A stretch of DNA of 64,000 nucleotides from Phallusia mammillata (lineage: Eukaryota; Chordata; Ascidiacea; Phlebobranchia; Ascidiidae): positions 361,395-425,394 of the forward strand of contig QLIY01000006.1 in NCBI GenBank assembly GCA_003260075.1, in the 5' to 3' direction. Made by a program: the position numbers and the translations under genes. A model generated the notes under the pieces. It did not search any database, was not told where the DNA came from, and worked only from the letters and a program-made list of their open reading frames with translations. Positions 1-11,344 of the stretch are shown here, in pieces (position 1 is the first letter of the stretch; each line of letters opens with the position of its first letter).

Positions 1-612
1 CATTGAAATAGACAAAGACATCCATAAAGGGATCTGTACCCATGGTAAAAGATATCTACGGAAAAGTCCTGGTACTTTATGCTTTTCAAAGACATTTTTT
101 TGATGCCTTGATAAGTTGGCTTGGTACTGCAAATTTGCAGTCTTTTCATCCCACTTAAATTTTTCCTTTGCTAACAGGACTTCCTTCCTAAGTTCATTAT
201 CAATTTTTTGAATCAATGGCATCACTTTGCTGTGTTTTGCAACTCCTCGCAGTTGTATTACCATCAATGGAGTCATTATAAGACTTCGCATGGCAAATGT
301 ACAAAAAAGGATTGATAACCACCATGGTGCACCAGTCAGATCATGCACTGATGTTAAATACCATTCAAATGACTTTATCCAACTAGAGTCTGTGATCAAC
401 TGGTAAAAGTTTTCGAAGGAACTGGGATTTGCATACTTTCCATAGTCTGTAGGTAAACTTGTATCACTATATAGTCTGATGCATGGTTTTGAAATATGAC
501 CTGAAGGAAAATTCGCCACTTGGTCAGCAAAAACATTACGGACATAACCAGAACATAGCGCAGTATGTTTCCATAAATAACAACAACTTCGAGAAGTAGA
601 AATTCGCAACAT
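1..612 (-). CDS. COX18: COX18-like mitochondrial inner-membrane insertase, N-terminal part (3' end outside window)
   Basis: Seen: reading the minus strand from an ATG at 612 gives 204 codons open to the window edge, with no intron. The N-terminus (MLRISTSRSCCYLWKH) is rich in Arg, Ser and hydrophobics with no acid, as in mitochondrial targeting peptides. At about residues 91-113 there is a TGAPWW motif leading into a membrane segment. A basic matrix loop with a 'W-D/S-x-x-x-A-x-L-x-Y' pattern follows, then a second segment (LPWVQIPLWMSLS). Known: the order TG-x-PWW, matrix loop and W-x-Q-x-P-x-W is that of the YidC/Oxa1/Cox18 family, and the loop fits COX18 better than OXA1L. COX18 helps export the C-terminal tail of cytochrome oxidase subunit 2 across the inner membrane. 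Inference: human COX18 has about 333 residues, so roughly a third to two fifths lies beyond position 1. It is divergently arranged with NOL11. Confidence 0.85.
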   Translation of the reverse strand, partial: MLRISTSRSCCYLWKHTALCSGYVRNVFADQVANFPSGHISKPCIRLYSDTSLPTDYGKYANPSSFENFYQLITDSSWIKSFEWYLTSVHDLTGAPWWLSILFCTFAMRSLIMTPLMVIQLRGVAKHSKVMPLIQKIDNELRKEVLLAKEKFKWDEKTANLQYQANLSRHQKNVFEKHKVPGLFRRYLLPWVQIPLWMSLSISM

Positions 613-1334
613 TTTTTTTGACTTGTTGTCTCTTCTCGGAAGCAAATATCACATTAGGAATAGGATTATCAACCAGAGCCCCGGAGCCATACGAACCATT
701 AAACAAAGGCAGAGTCGTACATTAAAATCATCAAATCAAGAAAATGAGGCATTCATAACAAAGCTAATCACCGTATTGACTATAGTTACACGTCACAAAT
801 GCTTAATATACAGAAAAAAATTGAAACCGGCTCGTTTCTGGAAAAACAGCAATTCGGAACGTGCTAAGTCATGCATAACAATTATCAAATCCATGTTGTC
901 ATTGTCTGCGTAATCCAGATCATTATAGCATTCCTGCAAATAACATTTATTTACTGTACCAACTAATGACTTTACGTGATAATATTTGTTTACATAATAT
1001 GAAGATAATAATACACAATTTTGCTGGAAGGAGAGTTTAGGCCTAGCGAAAACACTCATTTAGTCATAAAGCATTAAATAAAGATACAATAATTTCGTTA
1101 TTGTAACATATGGTCATTAGTTGAACAATCTTTGACTCAACCATATTATCTACTTTTCCTCTTATATTTGCACTTTGTGAATGTTTCGAGATGCAGAAGT
1201 ACGATTTTGATGGTTTGATTTGATTCGCTTCAATGATTTCGCTACACCCACGTGCATAATGTAAATAATTCATTTGTCTATACAGTTTATTTTGTGTGTA
1301 GTAAATATTTTGTGCAAATCAATCGTGTTTTGCC
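613..1334. promoter_or_regulatory. Shared intergenic region between divergent COX18 and NOL11
   Basis: This is about 720 bp between the COX18 start codon (612, minus) and the first copy of the NOL11 start codon (1335, plus). It probably holds both promoters. It contains a CACGTG E-box-type hexamer near 1250 (present again in the duplicated copy near 1849). No TATA box at a convincing distance and no gene was seen. Short open frames here are not conserved in the second copy of the same DNA. The right half (from about 1027) is present again at 1600-1923 because of a contig overlap, so it should be counted once. Confidence 0.4.
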
Positions 1335-2146
1335 ATGGCTTCATTTGGAAGCAAGGTTACACTCTTACAGAAGACCTTAAACCGTCAATTCGTGGGAATA
1401 TCACTTGACAAACGCGAGGATAATGTTATTGTAACATTTGAAAACAATGTTACTATTTATGATGTAAGGACTGCTGTTTATATTTTAACCAGTATTTAAA
1501 ACTGTAAATAAGCTATTGCTATTTCAAACTGTTTTGATATAACATGTTTTGTTAAATAAATAAAACTATATTCAACCACCTTGGCATCGGGGGGGGGGGA
1601 GTTTAGGCCTAGCGAAAACACTCATTTAGTCATAAAGCAGTTAAATAAAGACATAATAATTTCGTTACTGTGACATATGGACATTAGTTGAACAATCTTT
1701 TTACTCAACCACACTATCCACGTTTCCTCTTAAATTTGCACTTTGTAAACGTTCCGAGATGCAGAAGTACGTTTTCGATGGTTTGTTCAATTAAGTTATC
1801 TATTGTTTGTTCTTTGATTTGATTCGCTTCAATGATTTCGCTGCACCCACGTGCATAATGTAAATAATTCATTTGTCTGCTCCACAGTTTATTTTGTGTG
1901 TAGTAAATCAATCGTGTTTTGCTATGGCTTCATTTGGAAGCAAGGTTACGCTCTTACAGAAGACCTTAAACCGTCAATTCGTGGGAATATCGCTTGACAA
2001 ACGCGAGGATAATGTTATTGTAACATTTGAAAACAATGTTACCATTTATGATGTAAGGACTGACTGTTTATGTTTTAACAAGTAATTCAAACTGTTTTGA
2101 TAGAACATGTTTTGTTAAATAAATAAAACTATATTCAACCACCTTG
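1027..2146. repeat. Two haplotype-like copies of the NOL11 exon 1 region joined by an 11-G run
   Basis: About 1027-1588 and 1600-2146 are near-identical, separated by G at 1589-1599. The differences are scattered substitutions and small indels, for example an extra stretch near 1785-1815 in copy 2. Both encode the same first exon. This is best explained as overlapping contig ends from two alleles and not as a real tandem duplication. Confidence 0.8.
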
Positions 2147-5100
2147 GCATCAAGTACTGCAACTACACTATGTCATTTTATATGGGGAGTAAAAACCATT
2201 ATAATACACCTTAAAAGGTATTGAATATTTATTTCAGACATACAACAAACGTGTTGTGCAATCATGGTCAGTAAGTAGAGGCCAAAAAATTACATCAGGG
2301 GGGGGGGTAAGCAAAAACCTTTTACACCTTTAAAGGTATTGAATATTTGTTTCAGACATACAACAAGCGTGTTGTGCAATCATGGTCAGTAAGTAGAGGC
2401 CAAAAAATTACATCACCAACTATTTATAATAAGGATGATGATGAATATGCTTTTGTTGTAAATGGAAAAGTTATCCATACAAACTCTGAAGACAATTTTG
2501 ACAAACTTGAAAAATTTACAGTTAGTATTATGTCTGATCTATACGTAAAGTTGTTAAAATCTTTTTTTTATTTGTCAAAAAGTTTTTTCAAATAAAATAT
2601 TTGTGCAAAGGTGAATTGTCCAATTCATTGTATTCTTCCTGATTGCAACAATGAATCTTTGGTGGTTTTTACAAATGGGGGGGGGGGGTTTTTATTTGTC
2701 AAAAAGTTTTTTCAAATAAAATATTTCTGCAAAGGTGAATTGTCCAATTCATTCTATTCTTCCTGATTGCAACAATGAATCTTTGGTGGTTTTTACAAAT
2801 GGCCAAGTTGTTTTGCTGTCAAAAGTTTTTGAGAATCCAAAGTTTGAGCCCCAGCCAAATTCACATATTTCAGAACAGGATCAAATTATTGATTGTCAAG
2901 CATTCGTGGTTAACAACCAGTCTCTGATCATGCTTTTGTGCAAATCTGCAAGAGTAAGTTTTGTCTTTTGTAATTTAACCTACTTCAACATCAAATAGTA
3001 TTTGAACAGTGGTTTTGCAGGCTGTCGTTGTCAGCCTTTAAATGACTTATCTTTGCCGTCAGAAATGAGACCTGGGTGTTCATATTAAGAATCATTTTAG
3101 CCAAGTTGAAATAATTAAGTTTGACCGAAATTAAATCATTGTTAAAATTGCTGTCTCAGCAAAATAAATCTAACCTCTTAATATGCTGGCTAAGAACTGT
3201 TGTTTTAAAGTGGAACTTGCAGACAAAATTCAGTGATTTAGTGCTAACTAACTCTGACAAGTTTTTTTTTACCACAGAAACACTTTTTGGTCATCTACAA
3301 CACAAATACTGAAGAAAATATGAAACTATCCGTAGAATATTCAAGTTGTCAGCTATGTAGTGCTTGTTTTCATAGCACTACCAACCAAACTATTGTTTTT
3401 GTTAGTTTATGTAAGTATTGAAAATGCTCTTAAAATTGCTTAATCAGTGGTGCATACATAACTTTTTTTAGGGGACAATGGAATGATTTTTAAGTCAATT
3501 ATCACATCGCAAACTTTGCAAACAAAAACATTTGACTAGGGGGGGGGGTCTGGGTGTTCATATTAAGAATCATTTTAGCCAAGTTGAAACAATTAAGTTT
3601 GACCGAAATTAAATCATTGTTAAAATTGCTGTCTCACCAAATAAATCTAACCTCTTAATATGCTGGCTAAGAACTGTTGTTTTAAAGGGGGGGGGGTACA
3701 AAGGTGGCTAATGTTGCCCCATTGCAGGTAAAGGTACATATTATGAGTGGTAATGTTTAGGCATTTGTATCAGGTATATATATACTATTTTGTTATATTT
3801 AGGATACATCTTTCTCATTATTAACTGGGGGGGGGGCACAAAGGTGGCTAATGTTGCCCTATTGCAGGTAAAGGTACATAATATGAGTGGTAATGTTTAG
3901 GCATTTGTATCAGGTATATACTATTTTGTTATATTTAGGATACATCTTTCTCATTATTAACTCAACTCTCCGAAGACTTGATTGCAGTTGTGTGCCAGGA
4001 AAATGAAAGTAAGTTTTATAACGTAGATCAGTAGTTCTCAAACTGTGCGTCGCGACGCAATTGTGCGTCGTTTCAATTTTCCAAGGGCGTCGTAAAATAG
4101 TTCCGTTTCGTGGCTATTTGTGGCTGTATCAACAAATACAACTTTAATAATAAGTTTCCTAATTAGGGGGGGGGGAAGTAGTTCTCAAACTGTGCGTCGT
4201 GACGGACTTGTGCGTCGTTTCAATTTTCCAAGAGCGTTGTAGAATAGTTCCTTGTGGCTGTATCAACAAATACAACTTTAATAATAAGTTTCCTAATTAA
4301 TTTTTATTTGCTGGTGCGTTGCAAGACCAGAAAACTTTTCCAGGGGCGCCGCAGCAAAAAAAGTTTGAGAACCACTGACGTAGATCAATGTTACTCACCA
4401 ATAAAACTAATCTGAAAGCTCAGAGCAAAAACCTGATAAAATTAATTGATGATTTTGTTCGACTTGGTTTGTACTACAGGATTTCATATTGTGGTATTGT
4501 TGAGAACAAGAGTCACTGTCTAACCTACTGTTTGCAGGGTTTAAATGTAACATAAACTATCTAAATTTTTTAACATACGCTGTGTTAGCAATGCACTAAA
4601 TATGATTTGATTTTCCAGAAACTTGTATTGCTATTTATGATCTTCAGTTTGGTTTGTGCCATCACAAAATATTTAACGTGTCTCAAAATTTACAAGTAAG
4701 TTTTTTGAGCAACTTGGGTTTAATTTTGAGTAACACAAAAGTTTATTCTTTTTGAAAAAACAGGGATTAATTAATTATTTATGCTTAAATATCCATGGCC
4801 GGTGGTATTTATTTATTGCATAAAATTCGTTTGATTTTGTTTAGATTCAAGCACTGAGGGACCAAGTTGTACTGATTGAGAATGGTGGTATTTCAAGTAT
4901 ACCTTTCAAAACTAATCCAGTCAACCTAATGTCAGCATATAAAAAAGAAAATGAAAACTCAATTAAATTAAATCAAGTTTCCTGGTCCACAAACACATCA
5001 AAGGTTGCTGCACTTTTTAAATATATTTTAATATCACCGTTAATCAATTTCCCACAATCAAACCTTACTTTCAAGTCCTGTTTTAACTTAAATTAACTCT

Positions 5101-6998
5101 TTTTTAACTTCTTTCCATAGGTCTTGGAAACTAAAAAATCAATAGAAAAACACATGTCCATTCTTATTAGTGTAAGTATTTAATTTGGGAGTTTAAATCG
5201 ATCCATTTTACATATAAATGTAAAACTTTACAAAACAATTGTAAAGTTTTGTGCTTTAAACTTTTTTTGATTATTGCAAAAAGAACTTTCAAGTTTAAGC
5301 TATGTTAGGAATGTGTTATTTCTTGCATGTGCAATAGGTGTAGTATGGGGTAAAAGTAAGTACAAACTGCATGTCCTAAAACAAATGTAAACTGTAATTG
5401 AAAATATTTACAGAGCTTAGATGCTTCACAGTTGGTAAAATCGTGGAAAGCAGTTTGGAAATCCCAGAGTGAATCACAAAGACAAGTTTTTGTTTTGTCT
5501 CCTATTGTTTCACAACTTTTAATTCGAATTACTGACGATAATCTTTGGCTTTCTGAGCTGATTGAAATTATTCTTTCCACTGGACTCGTTAGCTCAAGGT
5601 ACTACTATAAGATTAATTCTGTTACGATAAGAAAAATATCCAAAACCATTGGGTGCAAAAGTTGATATAAACACATTATGATTTTCGTAACAACTTGTTT
5701 TACCAAGGACCTGATTGTTTTTTAGTATTTGCCCTCAACTCATTCAGAAAGTTCTGAAACATGATGATCTTTCTCTCCTTTCAATTTGTTTGAAACAGCT
5801 TCAGAATATTTCAGAAACTGACCTCGTTTTGTGTCTGGATTTCTTCATAAAGTAGGAGTACTGCATTTATTTAGGGTCTTCTTTAAAATTTTAGAGATTA
5901 AATTTTGTGACAATAACACAATGCATGTCTGCTAAAAAGGTTTGAAAATCTGTGCTTTTTTATTTAGAAGTGAGAAATTGCAGACAAAAGCTAGGAACAA
6001 TGAAGAAGATGAATTTCTGTATCCTTTACAAACAGTTGTTCTTAATATGCTGTTCATGCTAAACGTTATATAGCTAAACTCATTTTAAATCTTATTTTGC
6101 TTTAATCATTTCTATTTGGGTGAAGAAGAATAACAGCACTGCTTTATTTAATCTCCTTAACTCTTTTCCACCCATAGTGAAACAATACTATCTTTGCCAT
6201 ACAATGAATCAAATATGAGAGATGCAGTTGGAGCTTTGTCTTTAACTCAAATTGTGGTATGTTTATTGTTTCCATTCTCCGGTGAAGTTTTTTGTGACTT
6301 TTTAGGTTTTTAAAACAAATTTGTTGCTTTGTCAAGTCAGGTCATGCTATGTGTGCCACTGGTAATACGTAATCCAGTACTACCTGTTTTATAGTCGGGT
6401 TGTTGGCGACTAAAACGACTCACCACACTACAGAAGGGTGGCTAACCACCCATTTTGGATCAAAAATAAGACCTAATGAAGGGCAGATGAGCTTAAAATG
6501 ACAAAGGCCAGCTAGATAAAGATGTGGGGCCTCCACTGCAGATATATATGCCCCTAGTAATCAGCCATAAAGTACAAGAAGATCTCCTGGCTGAAACCAA
6601 TGCTAAAATTTTTGATTGATTGATGTTGCTTTATGGATTTTATTACTCTTTAATATCAAGAAATATAATAATATGATCAGCTCCTTTTGTTTTCAGGTAT
6701 TTCTTGAAGCCCTAAATGTTCGATTGGGCAAATGCTCTTTGAAATCAGACAAACTAGTAGTTTCCTGGGATCAGGTAAGACAACTTTTGTTGTGGAAAGT
6801 AGTTAATTTCCATCCCCAAAGTCACAAAACTTTTCACAAAAAGGTCCATTTCCTGCATGAAAACACATTTTCTACAGTTTGTGTAACCCTGTTGGCCATA
6901 AAATGTTTGATGGATAGAGATGAATTTGATATAGTCATATAGGTTCCATTTGTTTTGTTTGACCTGTTTTTTCCCAGTGGTTACCCTGGTAACCCCCA

Positions 6999-7053
<55 letters not shown>

Positions 7054-7712
7054 AAAATGTTTTCATGCTGCCATACACCAGAAATAAAAACTTTCAGAGG
7101 TGCAAAACTCTAAGTGCCACTAAACATGTGTTATTTTCCTCCCTTAACAATTTAAAAACTTATCAGTCCTCCCAAATATACTACATAGTAGATGGCAGAC
7201 CATACAAAGTTGAGTATTCTCTCAACTTTAAGTCATATTCCCAGAACTTCAGTGTATATTTATGAACCACATGTAAAAATTGAAGTAAATTCCTCTCCTC
7301 AACTGTCTTTAAATGTTTAGCAAAAGGAAAACGATTCTTATCCTAATGCTGCTTAACTAAGGTTAGCTGACTATTAGTGTACGGATCTTCATAAGAATTG
7401 TTTTACAGATTATAAGTTGGATTTGTCTGTTGCTTGATGCTCACTTTACACAAATTGTTGTTTCACCTGAATCATGGGAGGTGTTGGTGAAATTACAAGA
7501 AACTGTTAATACACAGGTAACAATTATGCTAATGAAACATTTTTTTATTGTATGTATGTGTAAAAAAGTGTTTTTGTCAATACTTTGTGCAGGTTGAAAT
7601 CTTTCAAGAAATATACGAAATCAATATTTTGTTGACAAAACTTCAGGAATCATTCCGGAGATCAAGAAAACCAAATCGATTTACTTACAGGATTGAGCAG
7701 TGGACGATATGA
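1335..7712 (+). CDS. NOL11: NOL11, nucleolar protein 11 (SSU processome), 16 exons, interrupted by assembly joins
   Basis: Exons: 1335-1463 (copy 1924-2052), 2356-2520, 2735-2953, 3278-3410, 3472-3538 plus 3697-3727 (or 3837-3867) across joins, 3939-4008, 4619-4695, 4845-5003, 5121-5171, 5414-5598, 5726-5851, 5968-6018, 6178-6256, 6697-6774, 7409-7516, 7593-7712. All junctions are GT/AG and phases agree except at the broken exon 5. Recognised from the N-terminal beta-propeller-like part (WSVSRGQKIT, compare human WSVKQGQIIT) and the C-terminus (ISWICLLLDAHFT, compare human MDWICLLLDANFT). Known: NOL11 is a UTP-A/t-UTP type member of the small-subunit processome, needed for rDNA transcription and 18S rRNA maturation. 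Oddities: exon 1, part of exons 2 and 3 and the second half of exon 5 appear twice around G runs. Exon 5 runs directly into a spacer at 3539, so some codons may be missing. The start is the first ATG and is identical in both copies. Confidence 0.88.
2209..2800. repeat. Partial duplications of NOL11 exons 2 and 3 at two G-run joins
   Basis: The start of exon 2 is present at about 2238-2297, cut by a G run (2298-2307), and appears complete from 2356. The start of exon 3 is present at about 2612-2676, cut by a G run (2677-2688), and appears complete from 2735. The truncated copies end exactly at the run, as contig ends would. Confidence 0.75.
3069..3957. repeat. Misplaced and repeated small contigs inside NOL11 exon 5 region
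   Basis: A piece of about 138 bp (3549-3686), bounded by G runs on both sides, repeats 3073-3209. This puts intron 3 DNA after exon 5. The next piece, 3697-3826, is repeated at 3837-3957 after another run (3827-3836). The true order is probably exon 5 (3472-) continuing into the piece that ends at 3727/3867. Confidence 0.7.
4029..4377. mobile_element. Non-autonomous hAT-type element with perfect 8-bp target duplication
   Basis: The left end CAGTAGTTCTCAAACTGTG and the right end AAGTTTGAGAACCACTG are inverted repeats with the CAG...CTG ends typical of hAT elements. The flanks are identical 8-mers ACGTAGAT (4021-4028 and 4378-4385). The inside has no transposase frame, so it is a MITE-like copy. 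A G-run join at 4166-4175 duplicates part of it (about 4029-4165 against 4176-4300), so the real element is shorter than the coordinates suggest. It lies in the NOL11 intron after exon 6. Confidence 0.85.
6331..6624 (+). mobile_element. SINE-like retroposon in NOL11 intron 13
   Basis: A segment of about 290 bp with no coding capacity ends in a short GATT repeat tail (6614-6624). Its flanks share GTTGCTTT (6323-6330 and 6625-6632), a plausible target duplication. The tail and flanks suggest a SINE. A clear tRNA-type promoter (A and B boxes) was not confirmed by eye. The match to a known ascidian SINE family would need a repeat-library search. Confidence 0.45.
6999..7052. other. 54-base G run: sized assembly gap in NOL11 intron 14
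   Basis: This is a pure G run without duplicated flanks, unlike the 10-base runs. It is most likely a real sequencing gap of estimated size in the intron between exons ending at 6774 and starting at 7409. Splicing phases on both sides agree, so there is no sign of a lost exon, though one cannot be excluded. Confidence 0.7.
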
Positions 7713-8452
7713 AAATAAAAAAGTTTATTTAAATCTGTTTTTTCGGAGCAGTGCCATCACTGAATAGGAAAAATATACAGAAAACAAAAATTTCAGTTTA
7801 GGGTTGGTATACCCAGAATATATGGTGGAAACTGGAAATAATTGGTTTAAAGCTTGTAAATCGGAATTTAGTATTTGATCAAACAGTCAAAAAGGGAACT
7901 TCTGTTAATTATGCACATGCAGGTTTATAGTTAGTAGAGGAAGTTACACATTAGATGTTTCCATACATAGCTGATACAGTTTAACAAACTGCACTGTTTA
8001 ATGCAAGTAACATGGACAACTTGTTTGTTGACTGAGAATCATTTTGTTAACAAACATATAAATTGCACAAGAGTATGTTATATTGACAAAAAGAGTCGAA
8101 ATCTTAAAATCAAGGAACACATTAAGAGTGTCAGTGGAAGCAGCAAAAAACAAAGTTACAGAAGTTTGTTGAACAACAATAGGCTTTGCAAAACAGCTGC
8201 ATGAGCAAAACAAATATTACTAAAAACCAGCACACAATGCAATACTATAAACATATAAATGTAAAAAACTAACAAAAAGATTTTTTTAAGAAAGAAATAC
8301 ATGTATATTTAAAAACTTGAAGTAACTACATAATCTCATTGAACTAATGAACTACGAAACCAGAATAAATACTTTTTAAGTAGTTATTTCCTGAAGAAAT
8401 ACATAAAATCTACAACAGTGTGCAATTTGTTTTGACAAAATGAAAATAAATT
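7713..8452. other. Convergent intergenic space between NOL11 and INPP1
   Basis: These 740 bp hold the two 3' UTRs. AATAAA at 7714-7719 follows the NOL11 stop by one base and is probably too close to serve a normal 3' UTR. On the minus strand AATAAA at 7724-7729 is the only canonical signal seen for INPP1, which would put the INPP1 3' end opposite the NOL11 end. Nothing else was recognised. Confidence 0.35.
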
Positions 8453-11344
8453 TTACTTTTCGAATAAGTGCATTTCACTTGCAACCTCCAATATTTTCTT
8501 TGTGCATTCCTTACTTCTAGGCGAGCTGTTAAACACAAGCAAACCACCAACATTAGCCCAAGGGCAGGCAGGGGTTGGATTCTGGTCTTTGTATTTCACT
8601 TGGGTTGGATGGAGTGAGTCACAATGGAAGTTATTATCTGCATAAAATATATATTTTATTGCATAGATTTTACATCTAATTACTTAAATTTGTCTAAAAT
8701 CGTTGACTGATTCGATTTAGAAGCACTCTCGCTTCATCACTAACTCTTACAGAAAATTACTCATATAATCAGTGATTGTCAACATAAGATGCCTACTATT
8801 CCCGGTAAATATCTTGTAAAAACACATTAAATTACAAGTGTAAGCAGTAAACAAAACTGACAGTTACCGCACAAAAAAGATACAATAGTAAGTCTGTGTT
8901 AAAAAATAACTCTATCAAACCTACTTGAACACTTCATTGCCTTCTTCAAAGTAACTATATTTCCACCAAGAGCCATTGAAATAGCTTGTGTGGCGCATGT
9001 ATCCCACTTGTAGCAGGCATCATCAGAATAAACAAAAACATCAACCAGACCTAAGATAACGCATAGAGACTTGTACCCAGCTCCACTGGCTACACACACC
9101 TGTGCATTCGGAATCTTAGGAATCAGATTGCAGATTAGTTGATCATGAGTACTTGAAACAACCGAGTAGCCAGGGCTATTTGATCGCTTTTCAATGTTAC
9201 TCTGCAAGAAAACATATTGCATGTCAAATGTTCTGTTTTTTTTCTATTTGGCATTCTTATTTTTATTCTATGTCCCAATTAAGTGTAGCTTTTTTGTCTT
9301 CTGGTATGTATTTCATCAGAAAAATATAAAATAAGCTTACATGCTGAAAGAAAAAAGGCACACATGCATTAAAACAATCACCAAGACAGATAAGTTCATG
9401 ATAGTACCTATAGTTTCATGGAAAATAAAACAAAACATTCATTTATTACAACTTGCTCAGACAATTTTGTCTTGTATATTTACAATATTTATTTAATTAT
9501 GTAAAATGGCAAACTCACCTCAAAAATATGTTGGCAGTTAGTAATCCCTTTTTCATTGTGACAAATTCCCCAATAGCACATTTCTTTCCAGCAACCACTT
9601 AAAAAAGCATGAGTTTTATGTACAACAGGTAAACTAAAACAATAATGCATTGACTTTGCACAACATTCAGTTCCACATATTTTTGTAAGATTTACGCAAT
9701 AGCAGTCATGCTGACACTATTAAAATGTCTGCTGATACACATAATTATTTTTCAAACGTAAGAAGAATTAAGACCACCTTTATACAGAAAAAATATTGTA
9801 TATGTCAATGCTAGTGTCATGAGACCTGTCTCTTGGGAAATTAATGCAATATACCTTGGCTCCATCTTCTTATAGAATGGTTGGTATACCACTCCCGCAA
9901 TCGGTAACCCAGTCATAATATCATAAGCACCAATAAGTACAGTTACACAGTGTAAGCCTTTTGCATGGACATGGTTGCAATTTACTGGACCATCTTCAAT
10001 TCCTTTAACATATTGTGAAGTACCATCTAAAAAAATCAATAAAAATCTATGAAAAATATTTAAAACAGTTAACTTACTCACGCAAATGTCAGCCAAAACT
10101 TTAAATAACAAGTGGGCATGCATTTGACAAACTGTGTCATACTGAATCAAGCTACAGTATGTAGGTTCCAATAATAATAACCAATATTAAGAACCAATTT
10201 AGCAACATACCAATAGGATCAATCCAAAATGCCACCTGGTCAATGTTGATTTCACACTCCCCAACTAGTTTAAGTTCATCAGAAGTGGGGTAGATGCTTG
10301 TTGCTTCAACATTATCGTGGGCTGCTTGAGCAAGAAGTCTATAGTACATTAAAAAGCTTAAAAACCGCAAACAAATCTGTTTCATTGATTGTGTAAGTTC
10401 TGACAATGTTCACGAGTAGTGTAGGTTGCTGTTTCATCTTAATCTGCAATTGTGCCTCTTTCTTATTTAAACCCACCCACTTTATTTTTGTATTTAGTAA
10501 AAAAGATGAATAACTAGGTGTAAGGAGACCACTGCAATCAACCTGTATATTAGGGTGGTGATAAAAAAAAGGCTCTGTCTCCACTTATCAAATAGCCAAA
10601 ACTACTCAAGAAGTGCAGCAGATGATCAGTATTAGCGTAATCTCTTATTTTTGAAACAGAAATACTAGTTTTGCTATTTAGAAGAATCTTCAACTATTTC
10701 AACTTCAACTATTACCTTGGTGCACTTTTATTTCCATCAACAACCTTTGCAAGCAATTCAGCTGTTTGTTCAACTGTTTTCTCAACCTTTACAAAAATTG
10801 TTTCTCCAAGGGTGTTTGTAAACTCATTGTTTTCTTCACCATAAACCCGCTTACCAATACCAGGAAACTGAATAAAAAAGCAATAAACAATGTGTATGCT
10901 GTCTGTGCCATGCAAAGCAACAACAAAGCATTAGGAGACTTTGCTATCAAAACATACGGAGTTATAAAAATTTACAAGATAACAAATACCCAATACATTT
11001 CCATGTGTACGCTAATTTCAACAAAAGTTACCAATAATTTTTTCATTTATGCTGTAACTATGTAAAACTTTTTACTGCAGTAGGTTTAAAAAGAGTATAC
11101 TCTATACAAACATGGTGAGTGGTGATACTGAAAAACATACACAAACCTCTTTTTCAAGTTCTGATTTTGCTACTTGTTGAATAAAAACATCTGCCAAGGT
11201 CTTGAAATCCAAATCATTGCTCTTCAATCTTCCTTTCTCCTGAACAAGAATCTCGAACAAATCCTTTTCAGCCCGACAAAGTTGAGCAATTTTTGTGGCT
11301 TTCTGACCAGCTTTTAGCATTCCCAGTAACAGTTTCTCAGCCAT
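8453..11344 (-). CDS. INPP1: INPP1, inositol polyphosphate 1-phosphatase, 7 exons
   Basis: Exons on the minus strand: 11344-11147, 10867-10716, 10338-10211, 10026-9855, 9597-9519, 9201-8925, 8637-8453, giving 396 residues (human about 399). All splice sites are GT/AG with consistent phases. Seen: VDFKTLADV-like DFKTLADVF near residue 47, the metal-site motif GEENNEFTN, WIDPIDGT (a WxDPxDxT motif formed across the exon 3-4 junction), and the C-terminal YKWDTCATQAI motif (W-D-x-C-A). Known: these are the Mg2+/Li+ binding motifs of the inositol monophosphatase superfamily. The GAGYKSLCV and EENNEFTN segments are specific to INPP1, which removes the 1-phosphate from Ins(1,4)P2 and Ins(1,3,4)P3 in the cytosol. 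The start at 11344 (MAEKLLLGML) matches the family N-terminus; an upstream in-frame ATG at 11383 would add 13 unrelated residues. No assembly joins interrupt it. Confidence 0.92.

Noticed and set aside
1335..2052. True tandem duplication of NOL11 exon 1
   Set aside because: The copies meet exactly at a G run and the same arrangement recurs at dozens of unrelated sites, so an assembly cause is far simpler.
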